Assembly: GCA_015057585.1 (NCBI GenBank)
Contig: SVEF01000016.1
Location: 1-64,000 of the forward strand
Source: Lachnospiraceae bacterium
GTDB lineage: Bacteria; Bacillota; Clostridia; Lachnospirales; Lachnospiraceae
Direction: 5' to 3'
Length of the DNA stretch: 64,000 bases
The stretch's first letter is position 1, and the number at the start of each line of letters is the position of its first letter. Both the position numbers and the translations under genes were made by a program. Positions 27,811 to 36,253 of this stretch are shown piece by piece. The notes beneath the pieces are model-generated. The model was not told the origin of the DNA. It did no database searches and saw only the letters and a list, made by a program, of their open reading frames with translations.

Positions 27811-29238
27811 TTATGAAAGAAGGTACTTCTCTGCCAATGTAAGAAATTCCTCATCCCTGCCCTTGAAATTATGGTCCGCACCTTCTACCGTAATGACAGA
27901 GCGCTTTCCCGGCCTCTCAATCACACCCAGTAGCCCTAAGTATTTATAAGAAGGATCCCTGTCTCCGTACACGAAAGTGACTTCTTCCCCCGTAAACTGT
28001 TCCACACCTCTTTTGGTCTGCGGCCAGTTAATCATTAGTGGTCCGTTAACGAGCAGCATCTTTTTAATTTCCGGATGTAAATGCGCATATCTTCCGCCCA
28101 ACACCGCCCCGTTGGAATTTCCCATATAATAAATCTCCGGTTCCTTGCAAACCAGTTCTTTTATCATTCGGATGGCATCCTCCAGGGAATCTGTTCTGTC
28201 ATACGGATTCGAGGAAACGACCACCGCACAACCGCACACCGCATTGACCCGTTTTGCAACGTTCAAATATTTATTCTGAAAGCCGTAAACCGAACTGTCT
28301 TGTCCTCCCTTAATCAGCAGTATCCGCGAAGTTTCTCCGTGTATGACAGCATATCGAATCGGAGTACCGTTATATTCTCTTTGAACAATAAAATCATAAT
28401 CCTCATTCTTACAAAACCTAAAATACGTTTCATCCAGTCTTGCCCGTATGGTTTTTGTGATACCGGATTTACTTTTTGCAAGAATAATTTCTGCACTGTC
28501 ATCGTCGGTCTGTTCCTTGTAACTATCGCCCCTGTAAGACCTTTCCCTATACAAAAAAATCATTTGTTCCACATCTTCTGCGAAAACACCATACTGCATA
28601 TCTGCAAGATGTGGCCGCTTATTGGCACGATAATCCACAGTCCGCGGCACCAGTGAGGTAAATAAAACCGGAATCTGCAATTCTTTGGAAATCCCGGAAA
28701 GTTTCTTTACAAATTCTCTTAGTTCTTCCTGCCGGTCTTCATGTCCCGTATTGTCTCCGCACATCAATTGGATATCGCCAATCACTACCATCCCAATCTC
28801 CGGCAATGTCCGCAATTTTGTTTCCAACTCTGAAATCAAAATTCCCGGCGTATTATCAATCACAATCGGAAGGTCTGCCAGAAAATCAAGAGCGGCTGCT
28901 ACGATTTCTGCTTCTTCCTGCTCCATTTCTTCTGCAATATCCACACCACTGATTTTTTGAATCAGTCTCCGCATCAAACTCTCTTCTGACTGCTCAAATG
29001 GAAAATACACCACCGCCTTTTGCATCCACATAGCAGCATCTACAAGAATATCTTCTGCCAAAACGGACTTTCCCATCCCTCGTCTTGCCGCCAGACAGGT
29101 AACCCCGGATTCCTTCCATTCTTTTTGCGGAAGAATATCCCGCATCTGCAGCCTGTTTTCAATGTCTACCCACCGATGCGACGGTGTAATCCACAACTCT
29201 TCCGCAACCACATTACACAGTTTCTGTATGGTCCGCAT
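27811..29238 (-). CDS. DnaB-type RecA ATPase fused to an alpha/beta hydrolase
   Basis: A 475-residue two-domain protein. Residues about 40-275 align with the DnaB C-terminal helicase domain: Walker A ARRGMGKS at 51-58, FPFEQS with Glu82 at the catalytic-glutamate position, DNTPGILISELETKLR at 128-143, VVIGDIQLM at 151-159, and IILAKSKSG at 251-259. The DnaB N-terminal domain is absent. Residues about 295-475 form an alpha/beta hydrolase with nucleophile elbow GNSNG (Ser375), acid in YGDRDP (Asp426 or Asp428) and His456 in GADHNF. The Walker B Asp seen in DnaB (IDYLQLM) is Gly154 here, with Asp155 one place later. Its ATG directly follows the stop codon of the phosphatase-like gene, and GGAGG lies within that gene. 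I know of no described protein with this fusion; it is unlikely to be the replicative helicase. Confidence 0.85.
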   Translation of the reverse strand: MRTIQKLCNVVAEELWITPSHRWVDIENRLQMRDILPQKEWKESGVTCLAARRGMGKSVLAEDILVDAAMWMQKAVVYFPFEQSEESLMRRLIQKISGVDIAEEMEQEEAEIVAAALDFLADLPIVIDNTPGILISELETKLRTLPEIGMVVIGDIQLMCGDNTGHEDRQEELREFVKKLSGISKELQIPVLFTSLVPRTVDYRANKRPHLADMQYGVFAEDVEQMIFLYRERSYRGDSYKEQTDDDSAEIILAKSKSGITKTIRARLDETYFRFCKNEDYDFIVQREYNGTPIRYAVIHGETSRILLIKGGQDSSVYGFQNKYLNVAKRVNAVCGCAVVVSSNPYDRTDSLEDAIRMIKELVCKEPEIYYMGNSNGAVLGGRYAHLHPEIKKMLLVNGPLMINWPQTKRGVEQFTGEEVTFVYGDRDPSYKYLGLLGVIERPGKRSVITVEGADHNFKGRDEEFLTLAEKYLLS

Positions 29239-29682
29239 CTATGCCCCCTCCTTTAATGCCTCAAATACCTTATTAAAAATCAACTTATTCGGGAAATATC
29301 TGTAGTCACGGAAAACTGAAATTCCGTCTTTGTAAAAATACTCCAAAATCGCCGCTGCACATCCCGCACTTCTGCTCTGACCGTACTCACACTGACAAAT
29401 GATGTCCAGATTTTTTTCATGAGCGTGGCAAATAAAGCGTGCCAGTTCCTTTGCCTCCGAAAAAAATGTTTCTTCCGAGAATCCCAGTTCTTCCAGTTCC
29501 TCCTTATCGATATCGTCTAATTCGATTTCAAAGACATCTGTCACTACTTCCGGAAGTTTTCGGTTTACTTTCTCTTCTTCCTGCATCCCTGAGTCAAAAA
29601 AGCGAATGAGTGCAGTGTTTTTGGGAACTTCCGCCTGTAGTAACTGTTCTAATTCATTTCTTGAATAGATCGTTACCTTCAT
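29239..29682 (-). CDS. Protein-tyrosine-phosphatase-like protein
   Basis: A 147-residue cytoplasmic protein with a CX5R phosphate-binding loop, Cys98-EYGQS-Arg104, followed by a helix (SAGCAAAILEYF), as in dual-specificity phosphatases and COG4551 predicted tyrosine phosphatases. The C-terminal YRYFPNKLIFNKVF also fits that group. The general acid is not obvious. It overlaps the upstream gene by 29 nt and abuts the downstream DnaB-hydrolase gene, so all three are translationally linked. Substrate unknown: protein, nucleotide or RNA phosphate are all possible. Confidence 0.75.
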   Translation of the reverse strand: MKVTIYSRNELEQLLQAEVPKNTALIRFFDSGMQEEEKVNRKLPEVVTDVFEIELDDIDKEELEELGFSEETFFSEAKELARFICHAHEKNLDIICQCEYGQSRSAGCAAAILEYFYKDGISVFRDYRYFPNKLIFNKVFEALKEGA

Positions 29683-30361
29683 ATTGGTCTAATGCCTCCA
29701 GTTCTTCCTGTGTGTAGTGTTTTCTTAAAATCCAGCTTGGGTGCGGCAGGGCAATGAGGATGGTTTCGCCGATACTGCAATAATTATATGTCCTCTTTAC
29801 CTTTGGCAGTTTATACTCCTTTTCCTCTGTCCCCTTCAGCGCTTCATAAATATCCGGTGTGGTTATGATATACGGCACCTTACTCTTAATTGCGTTTTGA
29901 ATCACACGCATACGGTTTGCCGCTACCCGTTTTGCCATGACCTTATCCTCATCCGTGTAGTTCCAACAGATTTCATGAAACGCAATGTCCGGTTCCGTAA
30001 GGTTATCCTTGTCCAGTTTCCTAAACTCTTCTAAAATTTTTATATATTCGGGACTCTTTTGCCGTTCTCCCGCATCCGGGCGCAGATTCATATAGGCACA
30101 TTGTTTCAGTTGGCTAAGCCTTGCCTCCTCGGCAGTCCCAAACAATTTTCCTACGAATGTTTTATAAAAGTCGCGATATGCCGCACCTTGTCTGTTTTTT
30201 TCATATCCGTTTACCACATTCCGAAACCAAAAATCCCGCAACCTGTCATTTTCGTCCTTCGGCCTAAAATTCGGTTCCCGCAAAACAATCAGTGCCTCCG
30301 GCATCTCCTGCTCTTCTCCCAAAAGTCCCTCAATTTCTTTATAAAATCCTAATCCGCACAT
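29654..30361 (-). CDS. Uncharacterised protein, possibly uracil-DNA-glycosylase-like
   Basis: A 235-residue protein starting at ATG 30361 (AAAGGAG 8 nt upstream). Three segments recall the UDG superfamily: EALIVLREPNFRP at 22-34 in the place of the GE(D/A)PG motif, AYMNLRPDAGERQKSP at 89-104 resembling the family-4 NxxKCRPPxNRxP stretch, and LPHPSWILR at 205-213 resembling the HPS(x)LLR motif. The similarity is weak and the catalytic residue is uncertain, so the function is unproven. It is the promoter-proximal gene of the three-gene operon with the phosphatase-like and DnaB-hydrolase genes. Confidence 0.6.
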   Translation of the reverse strand: MCGLGFYKEIEGLLGEEQEMPEALIVLREPNFRPKDENDRLRDFWFRNVVNGYEKNRQGAAYRDFYKTFVGKLFGTAEEARLSQLKQCAYMNLRPDAGERQKSPEYIKILEEFRKLDKDNLTEPDIAFHEICWNYTDEDKVMAKRVAANRMRVIQNAIKSKVPYIITTPDIYEALKGTEEKEYKLPKVKRTYNYCSIGETILIALPHPSWILRKHYTQEELEALDQYEGNDLFKK

Positions 30362-30449
30362 ACTGTTTTCTCCTTTGCCTTTTCCTTCTGCTCCGGGTAA
30401 CAAACCCATCATACCATACTTTTCTTTATAATAGGATTATAAAAAAAGA

Positions 30450-30471
30450 CATGTACCAAAATCGGTACATG
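30450..30471. promoter_or_regulatory. Inverted repeat in a divergent intergenic region
   Basis: CATGTACC (30450-30457) and GGTACATG (30464-30471) form 8-bp arms around 6 bp. It lies between the divergent three-gene operon and the deacetylase gene. TATAAT-like hexamers flank it on both strands, so it may be an operator for either side. Confidence 0.45.
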
Positions 30472-30530
30472 ACACATGAAACTCAAAAAAAAGACATACA
30501 CTGATACAAAACACTTTTATAGGTATTTTC

Positions 30531-31436
30531 ATGAATTCATCTATTCAAAATCGTCCCCTTCTTAAATCCGTCCGCCGTAACCTTCCCCGCTTTATCGGGG
30601 CCGGTTTGTTTGTCCTCTCCACTCTTCTTTTCATTGCAACCGTTACCGACCGGCTTACAGAAGGTGCTGTCCGCAAAGCCCTGGTCGATGATGCGGTCTT
30701 TAGCAGTTCCTCTTCACTGATTAACGAAAAGAAACTGCCGATTTACTGCGTAAAAACAGACAAGAAGCAGATTGCGCTGACGTTTGACGGGGCGTGGGGC
30801 AACGAAGACACCGCCACCCTCCTTGACATTTTGGAACGTCAAAACGTGCACGCCACCTTTTTCTTCACCGGCGGCTGGGTAGAAAAGTACCCGGACGATG
30901 TGAAAACCATCCTCGCCAAAGGACACGAGGTCGGCAATCACAGCGAAAACCACAAACAAATGTCACAGCTTTCCAAGGAACAGTGCAAGGAAGAAATCCG
31001 AAAGGTGCATGATAAAGTAAAGGAACTGACCGGACTGGAAATGACTGTGTTCCGTCCGCCGTTCGGGGATTACGATGACACCGTCATTGAAGCCGCAAAC
31101 GAACTGGGCTATCACGTCATTCAATGGGACTGTGATTCTCTCGACTGGAAAGACTACGGTGCCGAGTCTATCATACATACTGTCACCTGCCACAAACACC
31201 TTGGAAATGGTTCGATTATCCTCATGCACAACGGTGCCAAGTACACGAAGGACGCCTTAGAACAGGTGATTATCGAACTAAAAAAACAAGGATATGAATT
31301 TCTGACCGTTTCCGAACTCATTTATAAAGAAAATTACCGGATGGACCATGAAGGCAGGCAGTATGTGGAGGGTTTAAACTGTCCGCCACAGACTGAGGTT
31401 TCGCCAACACCAAGGGGCATATTGAGGGAATATTAA
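30531..31436 (+). CDS. Polysaccharide deacetylase (NodB domain), membrane-anchored
   Basis: A 301-residue protein with an N-terminal membrane anchor (about residues 20-42) and an extracytoplasmic NodB domain. Metal and catalytic motifs: LTFDGAWG (the usual TFDDGP is altered, keeping one Asp), NHSENH (the metal-binding HxxxH), RPPFGDY, and LMHNGAKYT at the C-terminal side. The TFDGAWG form is typical of the PdaB-like spore-cortex and peptidoglycan deacetylases of Firmicutes. A weak AGG ribosome binding site precedes the ATG. It is monocistronic. Confidence 0.88.
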   Translation: MNSSIQNRPLLKSVRRNLPRFIGAGLFVLSTLLFIATVTDRLTEGAVRKALVDDAVFSSSSSLINEKKLPIYCVKTDKKQIALTFDGAWGNEDTATLLDILERQNVHATFFFTGGWVEKYPDDVKTILAKGHEVGNHSENHKQMSQLSKEQCKEEIRKVHDKVKELTGLEMTVFRPPFGDYDDTVIEAANELGYHVIQWDCDSLDWKDYGAESIIHTVTCHKHLGNGSIILMHNGAKYTKDALEQVIIELKKQGYEFLTVSELIYKENYRMDHEGRQYVEGLNCPPQTEVSPTPRGILREY

Positions 31437-31564
31437 ATTCAACCCTCGATAGAAAAATTCTATCTGTACGCGTTATTCCATTTTTCTCAAAAAAGCGTTA
31501 TGATATAGCCAACATAGTGCTATGAACAAAATCACATGCAATAACGCATAGAAATGAGGAAAAT

Positions 31565-32311
31565 ATGAATATAAAAATCGGAGAAAAAATCAAACTGTTA
31601 CGCAAGCAGAAAAATATCTCTCAGGAAGTCCTCGCCCAATATCTCGGCGTGTCCTTCCAGTCTGTCAGCAAATGGGAAAATGAAGCCACCATGCCGGATA
31701 TCACTCTGGTTCCTGCCATTGCATCTTTCTTTGGTGTTTCTACAGATGAATTATTTGATTTTAATCTGATGGAAATTGAACAGAAAGTAGATCTTATTTG
31801 TAAAGAAGCCTACCAATACAGAGACAGTGACCCTGCAAAGAGCGAGGCTATTTTACGGGAAGGCTTAAAGAAATTTCCGGGCAACGACATTCTGCTCAAT
31901 AACCTGTTATATACCATGCGTTCTCCGGAACGTGCCGCAGAAGTGATTACCCTATGCAAATCCTTAGCCGAAAGTACAAAACTTGACGACGTGAAATATG
32001 ATGCCCTCCGTATCCTGGCAGAAACCTATCACGAGCAAGGCGAACAGGAATTAACCCGCATCACGTTAGAAAAGATTCCGGAGATTTACTTTACCGTTTT
32101 GGAACTTCAGGCTAAATTGTTAAGCGGTAAAGAACAACTACGTGCTGCCAATGCCCAGTTGGGTATTTCTCTGGATTCTGCATCTGAGATGGCAGAACTG
32201 TTAGCTTCCCACTGTGAATCCTTGAAAGACACTGCAAAAGCAAACGAGTACCATTCCATAGCAACATCTGCACTGGAATGTGCCAAACTTCTGAATTCTA
32301 TAATGAGTTAG
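31565..32311 (+). CDS. XRE-family regulator with C-terminal helical repeat
   Basis: A 248-residue protein. Residues 1-65 are a Cro/C1-type HTH (KIKLLRKQKNISQEVLAQYL, VSFQSVSKWENEATMPDITL). The rest is helical and TPR-like (AYQYRDSDPAKSEAILREGL). This layout resembles the regulator at 42071-43093, and the two are probably related. A GAGG sequence precedes the ATG. Targets are unknown; autoregulation through ATAACGC/GCGTTAT half-sites in the upstream 128 bp is possible but not shown. Confidence 0.85.
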   Translation: MNIKIGEKIKLLRKQKNISQEVLAQYLGVSFQSVSKWENEATMPDITLVPAIASFFGVSTDELFDFNLMEIEQKVDLICKEAYQYRDSDPAKSEAILREGLKKFPGNDILLNNLLYTMRSPERAAEVITLCKSLAESTKLDDVKYDALRILAETYHEQGEQELTRITLEKIPEIYFTVLELQAKLLSGKEQLRAANAQLGISLDSASEMAELLASHCESLKDTAKANEYHSIATSALECAKLLNSIMS

Positions 32312-32398
32312 CATATTTTGCCCCCTCCGGTGTAGTGAAGAAACTTACATGATACAGTCCGACAAAAGTCCATCTATTCAGTCAATAACTCAAAAAAC

Positions 32399-32450
32399 CC
32401 CCACGAAGCATGCCGCAAAAGCTGACTTTGCAGCGACACCCTCCGTGGGG
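32399..32450 (-). terminator. Branched terminator of the corrinoid cluster
   Basis: On the minus strand CCCCACG (32450-32444) pairs with CGTGGGG (32405-32399), enclosing a second stem (GC-TTTGC with GCAAA-GC types), and is followed by GTTTTTT. It lies 17 bp after the stop of the ASKHA activator gene. Confidence 0.8.
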
Positions 32451-32466
32451 ATTTCCATATTAAAAT

Positions 32467-33951
32467 CTATCTTTCAAATTCCATATTTTCCATAAACAGC
32501 TCCGCAAAATACTTGTCTGCTGCCAAATCCACATACTTCGCATTTTTCAGATACACCGATAAATCATTGTGTTCCAGTGCAAATTTGATGGTTCCGAGCA
32601 GGCTGCTGTTGCCAATGGCGACACACTTTAACAGCAGTTCCTTTGGTAGTAATCCTGTCTTCACGGCATTTTCTGTATTGATTTTTGCTGAGAATCCGCC
32701 GGAAATGTATAACTTCCCGATTTGTTCATAAGAAATTCCCTGCACCTTCATCAGTGCCTGAATTGCGGAACAAACCGCAGATTTTGCCAGCTGATACTGC
32801 CTTATATCGCCCTGGGTCAGCACTACACCATCCGCTACCGGATACTCTTCACACTCCATATAGCCGGTTTCATCGATTTCTCCCGCCTCACAAAGTGCTG
32901 CTATCACATCCACCAGCCCGGTACCGCAGATTCCCTTTGGTTTTCCATCTCCGATTGTTTCAACAACCGGCTTCTTATCCGCATCCAACGCAAACGCCGC
33001 AACTGCTCCCGGAGTCGCACTCATACCACACGAAATATTCGCTCCTTCAAAACACGGACCTGCTGCCGCAGCCGTACAAAGGGCAACGTCTCCGGAAAAC
33101 AATACCACCTCTGCATTGGTCCCAAGATCCACAAACAAGTCATAGGTATCTTTCTGTGGCAGTCCGACATAGTTTAATCCTGCCACAATGTCCGCTCCCA
33201 CAAACGTTGAAACCGACGGAAGGGATATGATACGTTCTACCCCAAAAACGCTTAGTTCTACTGCTGTCGTCTCTCGTCCATCTAAAAACACCGGTGTATA
33301 TGGTGCCACCCCGAGCGACGAGCAATCTTCACCAAACAGGGTATGCAGCATCGTTGCATTTCCTGCAACATACAACTCTTTTATCGGGAGTATCCCGTCC
33401 GCACATCCGAAGTCTTTTCTGATTGTCTCACTCAGCTGCCGGACCAGACGGTTGATTTCCGAAACCAGAACCTCCTGAAGCGGCTCCACCGAATTCTTTC
33501 TGCAATACTCAATTCTTGAAATCACATCGGCCCCGAACATTCTTTGCGGATTCGTCGAAGTCACGACACTTACTGCCCGTTTCTCTGAAAGGTCCACTGC
33601 TGCCAGGGCAAGCGTTGTCGTTCCGATGTCAAGCACCAGACAAAGCGGTGCCGTCCCGGCTACTTTTTCCGCATCCGTTTCTGTCTCTGTCAGGCTCCCT
33701 GCATCAAACTGTTCCACGCCCGTTTCGGACAAAATCTCTCCGTGCTCCGGAAGTACCACCGTAATATCCGCATGAATCCGGTAACGGCAGGATAATTCCT
33801 CTGCATCGTTTACCGTCACACGGCACTTTTTGCACACACCCATGCCTCCGCACGGATGCTCTGCCGCGATGCCGCACCGGATAAACAGCTCAGATAATAA
33901 TTGTCCGTCTTCTGCCTCTATTTTCCTGTTTCCAATCGTAACCTTATGCAT
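32467..33951 (-). CDS. Corrinoid-protein reductive activator (RACo/RamA-like, 2Fe-2S + ASKHA)
   Basis: A 494-residue protein. The N-terminal plant-type [2Fe-2S] domain has Cys34, Cys40, Cys43 and Cys55 (HPCGGMGVCKKC, ELSC). The remainder is an ASKHA ATPase (DIGTTTLALAAVDL, FVDLGTNAEVVLF, LYISGGFSAKIN), i.e. the DUF4445 family. Such proteins use ATP to reduce Co(II) corrinoids that have become inactive back to Co(I). The start overlaps the end of the URO-D methyltransferase gene by 8 nt, placing it last in the corrinoid cluster and naming its client. Confidence 0.9.
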   Translation of the reverse strand: MHKVTIGNRKIEAEDGQLLSELFIRCGIAAEHPCGGMGVCKKCRVTVNDAEELSCRYRIHADITVVLPEHGEILSETGVEQFDAGSLTETETDAEKVAGTAPLCLVLDIGTTTLALAAVDLSEKRAVSVVTSTNPQRMFGADVISRIEYCRKNSVEPLQEVLVSEINRLVRQLSETIRKDFGCADGILPIKELYVAGNATMLHTLFGEDCSSLGVAPYTPVFLDGRETTAVELSVFGVERIISLPSVSTFVGADIVAGLNYVGLPQKDTYDLFVDLGTNAEVVLFSGDVALCTAAAAGPCFEGANISCGMSATPGAVAAFALDADKKPVVETIGDGKPKGICGTGLVDVIAALCEAGEIDETGYMECEEYPVADGVVLTQGDIRQYQLAKSAVCSAIQALMKVQGISYEQIGKLYISGGFSAKINTENAVKTGLLPKELLLKCVAIGNSSLLGTIKFALEHNDLSVYLKNAKYVDLAADKYFAELFMENMEFER

Positions 33952-34933
33952 AAAGTTCCTTTACCTTGTTAAAATATGCTTCTATGTTTTCCCACTTTGC
34001 CTGTGCAGGAATATCACAGCCGGAAGAAATCATAAAATTCTCAAAGCGGCTGCATTCCTCATAAAGTTTCTGCACACATGTCGCAATTTCTTCCACGCTT
34101 CCGTTTCGAAACAGCAACGGGTCCACATTGCCCATGACGATGCAGTCCTTTGGCATCTTCGGCAAAATATCCTCCATACGGATGGCATTGCCAAAATGAT
34201 AAATATCCGCGCCAAGTGTCGCAATATCCTCTGCCATGTCCACCACGGCATTGCCACAGTTATGATAACAAATCACAAAATTTTCATCTTGCACCGCATC
34301 AAAAATCCGCTTCACAAACGGTGTGGAAAATTCCTCCGCAAGCGCCGGAGACAAAAGCCCGGCTGCCGGTTCTGCCATCATGACACCATCTGCCCCCGCT
34401 GCTTTGAACGCCTTGATATATTCCATAATAAACTCTGTTACCTTGGAAAGCAAGACCTTTACCTCATCCGGGCTGTCAAAGCACTCCATCATGAGTTCCG
34501 TCATGTCAAACAGACGCCCCGCAAGGGAATATGGGCCGATAACACCGCAAAACACCGGAATATCCTTGATTCTCTCTTTTGCTTTTCTCACGCCTTCGAT
34601 GTAAAGTGCCGTTCTTCCTTCACCTACCTTTGGTACAACCAGACGGTCTGCTTCCGTAATGTCATCCAGCACCCCTGCTTCCACGGTCGGAATCTCCTGT
34701 TCCGAAAAACGGATTTTTGCGCCAAACGCCTCTGCCTCTACCGACAAATCCATCATATTTAACGATGCCCCGACCGGACATTTTTCCACAATCGCTTCCA
34801 TTCCCGCCACCTGCATATCGGAAGACGCAATGAGTTCATTCACTCCGATTCCGAGAAGCTGTGTCGACGGAAACGAAAGAATCGGTACCGTCTTTTCCTT
34901 ATGCTCTAACATGTTCTTTACTATCTGTTTCAT
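33944..34933 (-). CDS. Methylcobamide methyltransferase (URO-D family, MtaA/MtbA-like)
   Basis: A 329-residue uroporphyrinogen-decarboxylase-fold protein. Zinc-site residues as in MtaA/MtbA/CmuA are present: ICYHNCGNAV (His-x-Cys) and ISSGCDIP (second Cys). GNVDPLLF is the conserved loop between them. In methanogens these move a methyl group from a corrinoid protein to coenzyme M; in Clostridia the acceptor is usually tetrahydrofolate or unknown. The third ATG of an ATGATGATG run (34933) is chosen from the GGGAG 7 nt upstream. It lies between the DUF2284 gene and the activator. Confidence 0.82.
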   Translation of the reverse strand: MKQIVKNMLEHKEKTVPILSFPSTQLLGIGVNELIASSDMQVAGMEAIVEKCPVGASLNMMDLSVEAEAFGAKIRFSEQEIPTVEAGVLDDITEADRLVVPKVGEGRTALYIEGVRKAKERIKDIPVFCGVIGPYSLAGRLFDMTELMMECFDSPDEVKVLLSKVTEFIMEYIKAFKAAGADGVMMAEPAAGLLSPALAEEFSTPFVKRIFDAVQDENFVICYHNCGNAVVDMAEDIATLGADIYHFGNAIRMEDILPKMPKDCIVMGNVDPLLFRNGSVEEIATCVQKLYEECSRFENFMISSGCDIPAQAKWENIEAYFNKVKELYA

Positions 34934-34980
34934 CATCATTCTCCCAAACACCAGAAGTCTGCCAAGGCCCCTCTGCTTTC

Positions 34981-35514
34981 TTACGCTTCGTCAAACAAAA
35001 TGATACAAAAATACGTCACGGTATCCGGTCCGTTGTTGTAATTAATTCCGATATTTCTTGCCAGATCCACCACGCTGATACCACATGCTTCTACCGACGG
35101 AATGGCCCTTTCCGGAAAACGACAGGCAGTCCCCGGGTAGTTACATTTCGTGCAAATATGGCACCCCTCGCATCCGAGCACCATAATCTTTTTGCCCTCA
35201 CTTCTCAGTTCATCCGCAAGTTCACGCAAAATTCCCTGTGTTTCCGATGCTCCTTCTGCCATTCCCTCAAAATCAAAGGAATCTTCCAACGCATATTTAC
35301 AAGTAAACACCGCTGCCTTTGTAAACTCCTTGATTTTCTGTTCGTGCACCTCCTGTGGTCCCACGCCCGGAGGACACGTCCAGCAGGTGCCGTAACGCCC
35401 ACAACGGTTTTCCTCACATGCTTTTCTTACTTCCGGTGAAAACGGAATCTGCGCGGTATCGATAATTTTGTACTGAAAAATATCCGGATGCTCCAATAAC
35501 TGTTCCATCTTCAT
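34981..35514 (-). CDS. DUF2284 metal-binding protein
   Basis: A 177-residue Cys-rich protein. Visible Cys clusters: ENRCGRYGTCWTCPPGVG at about 32-50, and GCEGCHICTKCNYPGTACRFP around 113-135, the pattern of DUF2284 proteins thought to bind iron-sulfur or zinc. Members occur with corrinoid methyltransferases. The start is ATG 35514 after an AGAGGTGG ribosome binding site; an upstream in-frame extension runs through the intergenic region and is not believed. Exact role in the cluster is unknown. Confidence 0.85.
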   Translation of the reverse strand: MKMEQLLEHPDIFQYKIIDTAQIPFSPEVRKACEENRCGRYGTCWTCPPGVGPQEVHEQKIKEFTKAAVFTCKYALEDSFDFEGMAEGASETQGILRELADELRSEGKKIMVLGCEGCHICTKCNYPGTACRFPERAIPSVEACGISVVDLARNIGINYNNGPDTVTYFCIILFDEA

Positions 35515-35569
35515 ATACTGTCCACCTCTGCTTTGCTTATCGTTTGCTTTTCCTGCTTTACCTGCTTTC

Positions 35570-36205
35570 TTATGCCATGCAAAGTTCCACCGCTGCTTCC
35601 GCTGCACTTGCCGCGTCGGAGGTATAACGGTCTGCACCAATCTGTTTGCAGAACTCTTCTGTCACCGGTGCACCGCCCACCATAATCTTAACGCTGTCAC
35701 GGATACCGCTTTCTTCTGCACAACGCACTACATCAGCCATGACATCCATCGTTGTGGTAAGTAATGCGGAGCAACAAATCACCTGACAATTCTGTTCCTT
35801 TGCTGCCGCAACAAATGTCTCCGGAGTCACATCGGTTCCAAGATCAATGACCTCAAGCCCCTTTCCTTCCATCATCAGCTTCACCAGATTCTTTCCGATG
35901 TCGTGCAAATCGCCCTGCACCGTACCGATGCACACACGCCCGGTTGCCTGTACACCATCTTCTGTAAGGAGCGGCTTTAACAGTTGCATACCGGCATTCA
36001 TCGCACGGGCTGCCACCAGAACTTCCGGGACATAGACTTCGTTATTTTTAAACTTTCCTCCGATAATATTCATACCGTCCAGCAAACCTTCATTTAAAAT
36101 CTGCGCTGCAGGAATTCCCTCTGCAATCGCTCTTTCTACCAATTCTTTTACAATTTTGGATTTCCCTTTTTGTAACTGTTCCGAAATTTCAAGTAATGTA
36201 CTCAT
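35570..36205 (-). CDS. Corrinoid (B12-binding) methyl-carrier protein
   Basis: A 211-residue MtaC/MtbC/MtmC-type corrinoid protein. The N-terminal four-helix cap covers about 1-85. The B12-binding Rossmann domain follows, with the DxHxxG motif Asp99-L-His101-D-I-Gly104 supplying the lower axial His to cobalt. TTTM and VGGAPVT are the later cobalamin contacts. It carries the methyl group between the substrate methyltransferase (upstream gene) and the URO-D methyltransferase downstream. AAAGGAA precedes the ATG. Confidence 0.93.
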   Translation of the reverse strand: MSTLLEISEQLQKGKSKIVKELVERAIAEGIPAAQILNEGLLDGMNIIGGKFKNNEVYVPEVLVAARAMNAGMQLLKPLLTEDGVQATGRVCIGTVQGDLHDIGKNLVKLMMEGKGLEVIDLGTDVTPETFVAAAKEQNCQVICCSALLTTTMDVMADVVRCAEESGIRDSVKIMVGGAPVTEEFCKQIGADRYTSDAASAAEAAVELCMA

Positions 36206-36253
36206 ATGTAATTCCTTTCCTGTATCTTTCTATGATAATTATTTTCCTATGAC

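Noticed and set aside
27811..29238. Calling the DnaB-like gene a replicative helicase
   Set aside because: The DnaB N-terminal domain is missing, Walker B is altered and half of the protein is an alpha/beta hydrolase.
33830..34762. A 310-codon open frame on the plus strand
   Set aside because: It runs antisense to the URO-D methyltransferase and the activator gene and shows no protein family.
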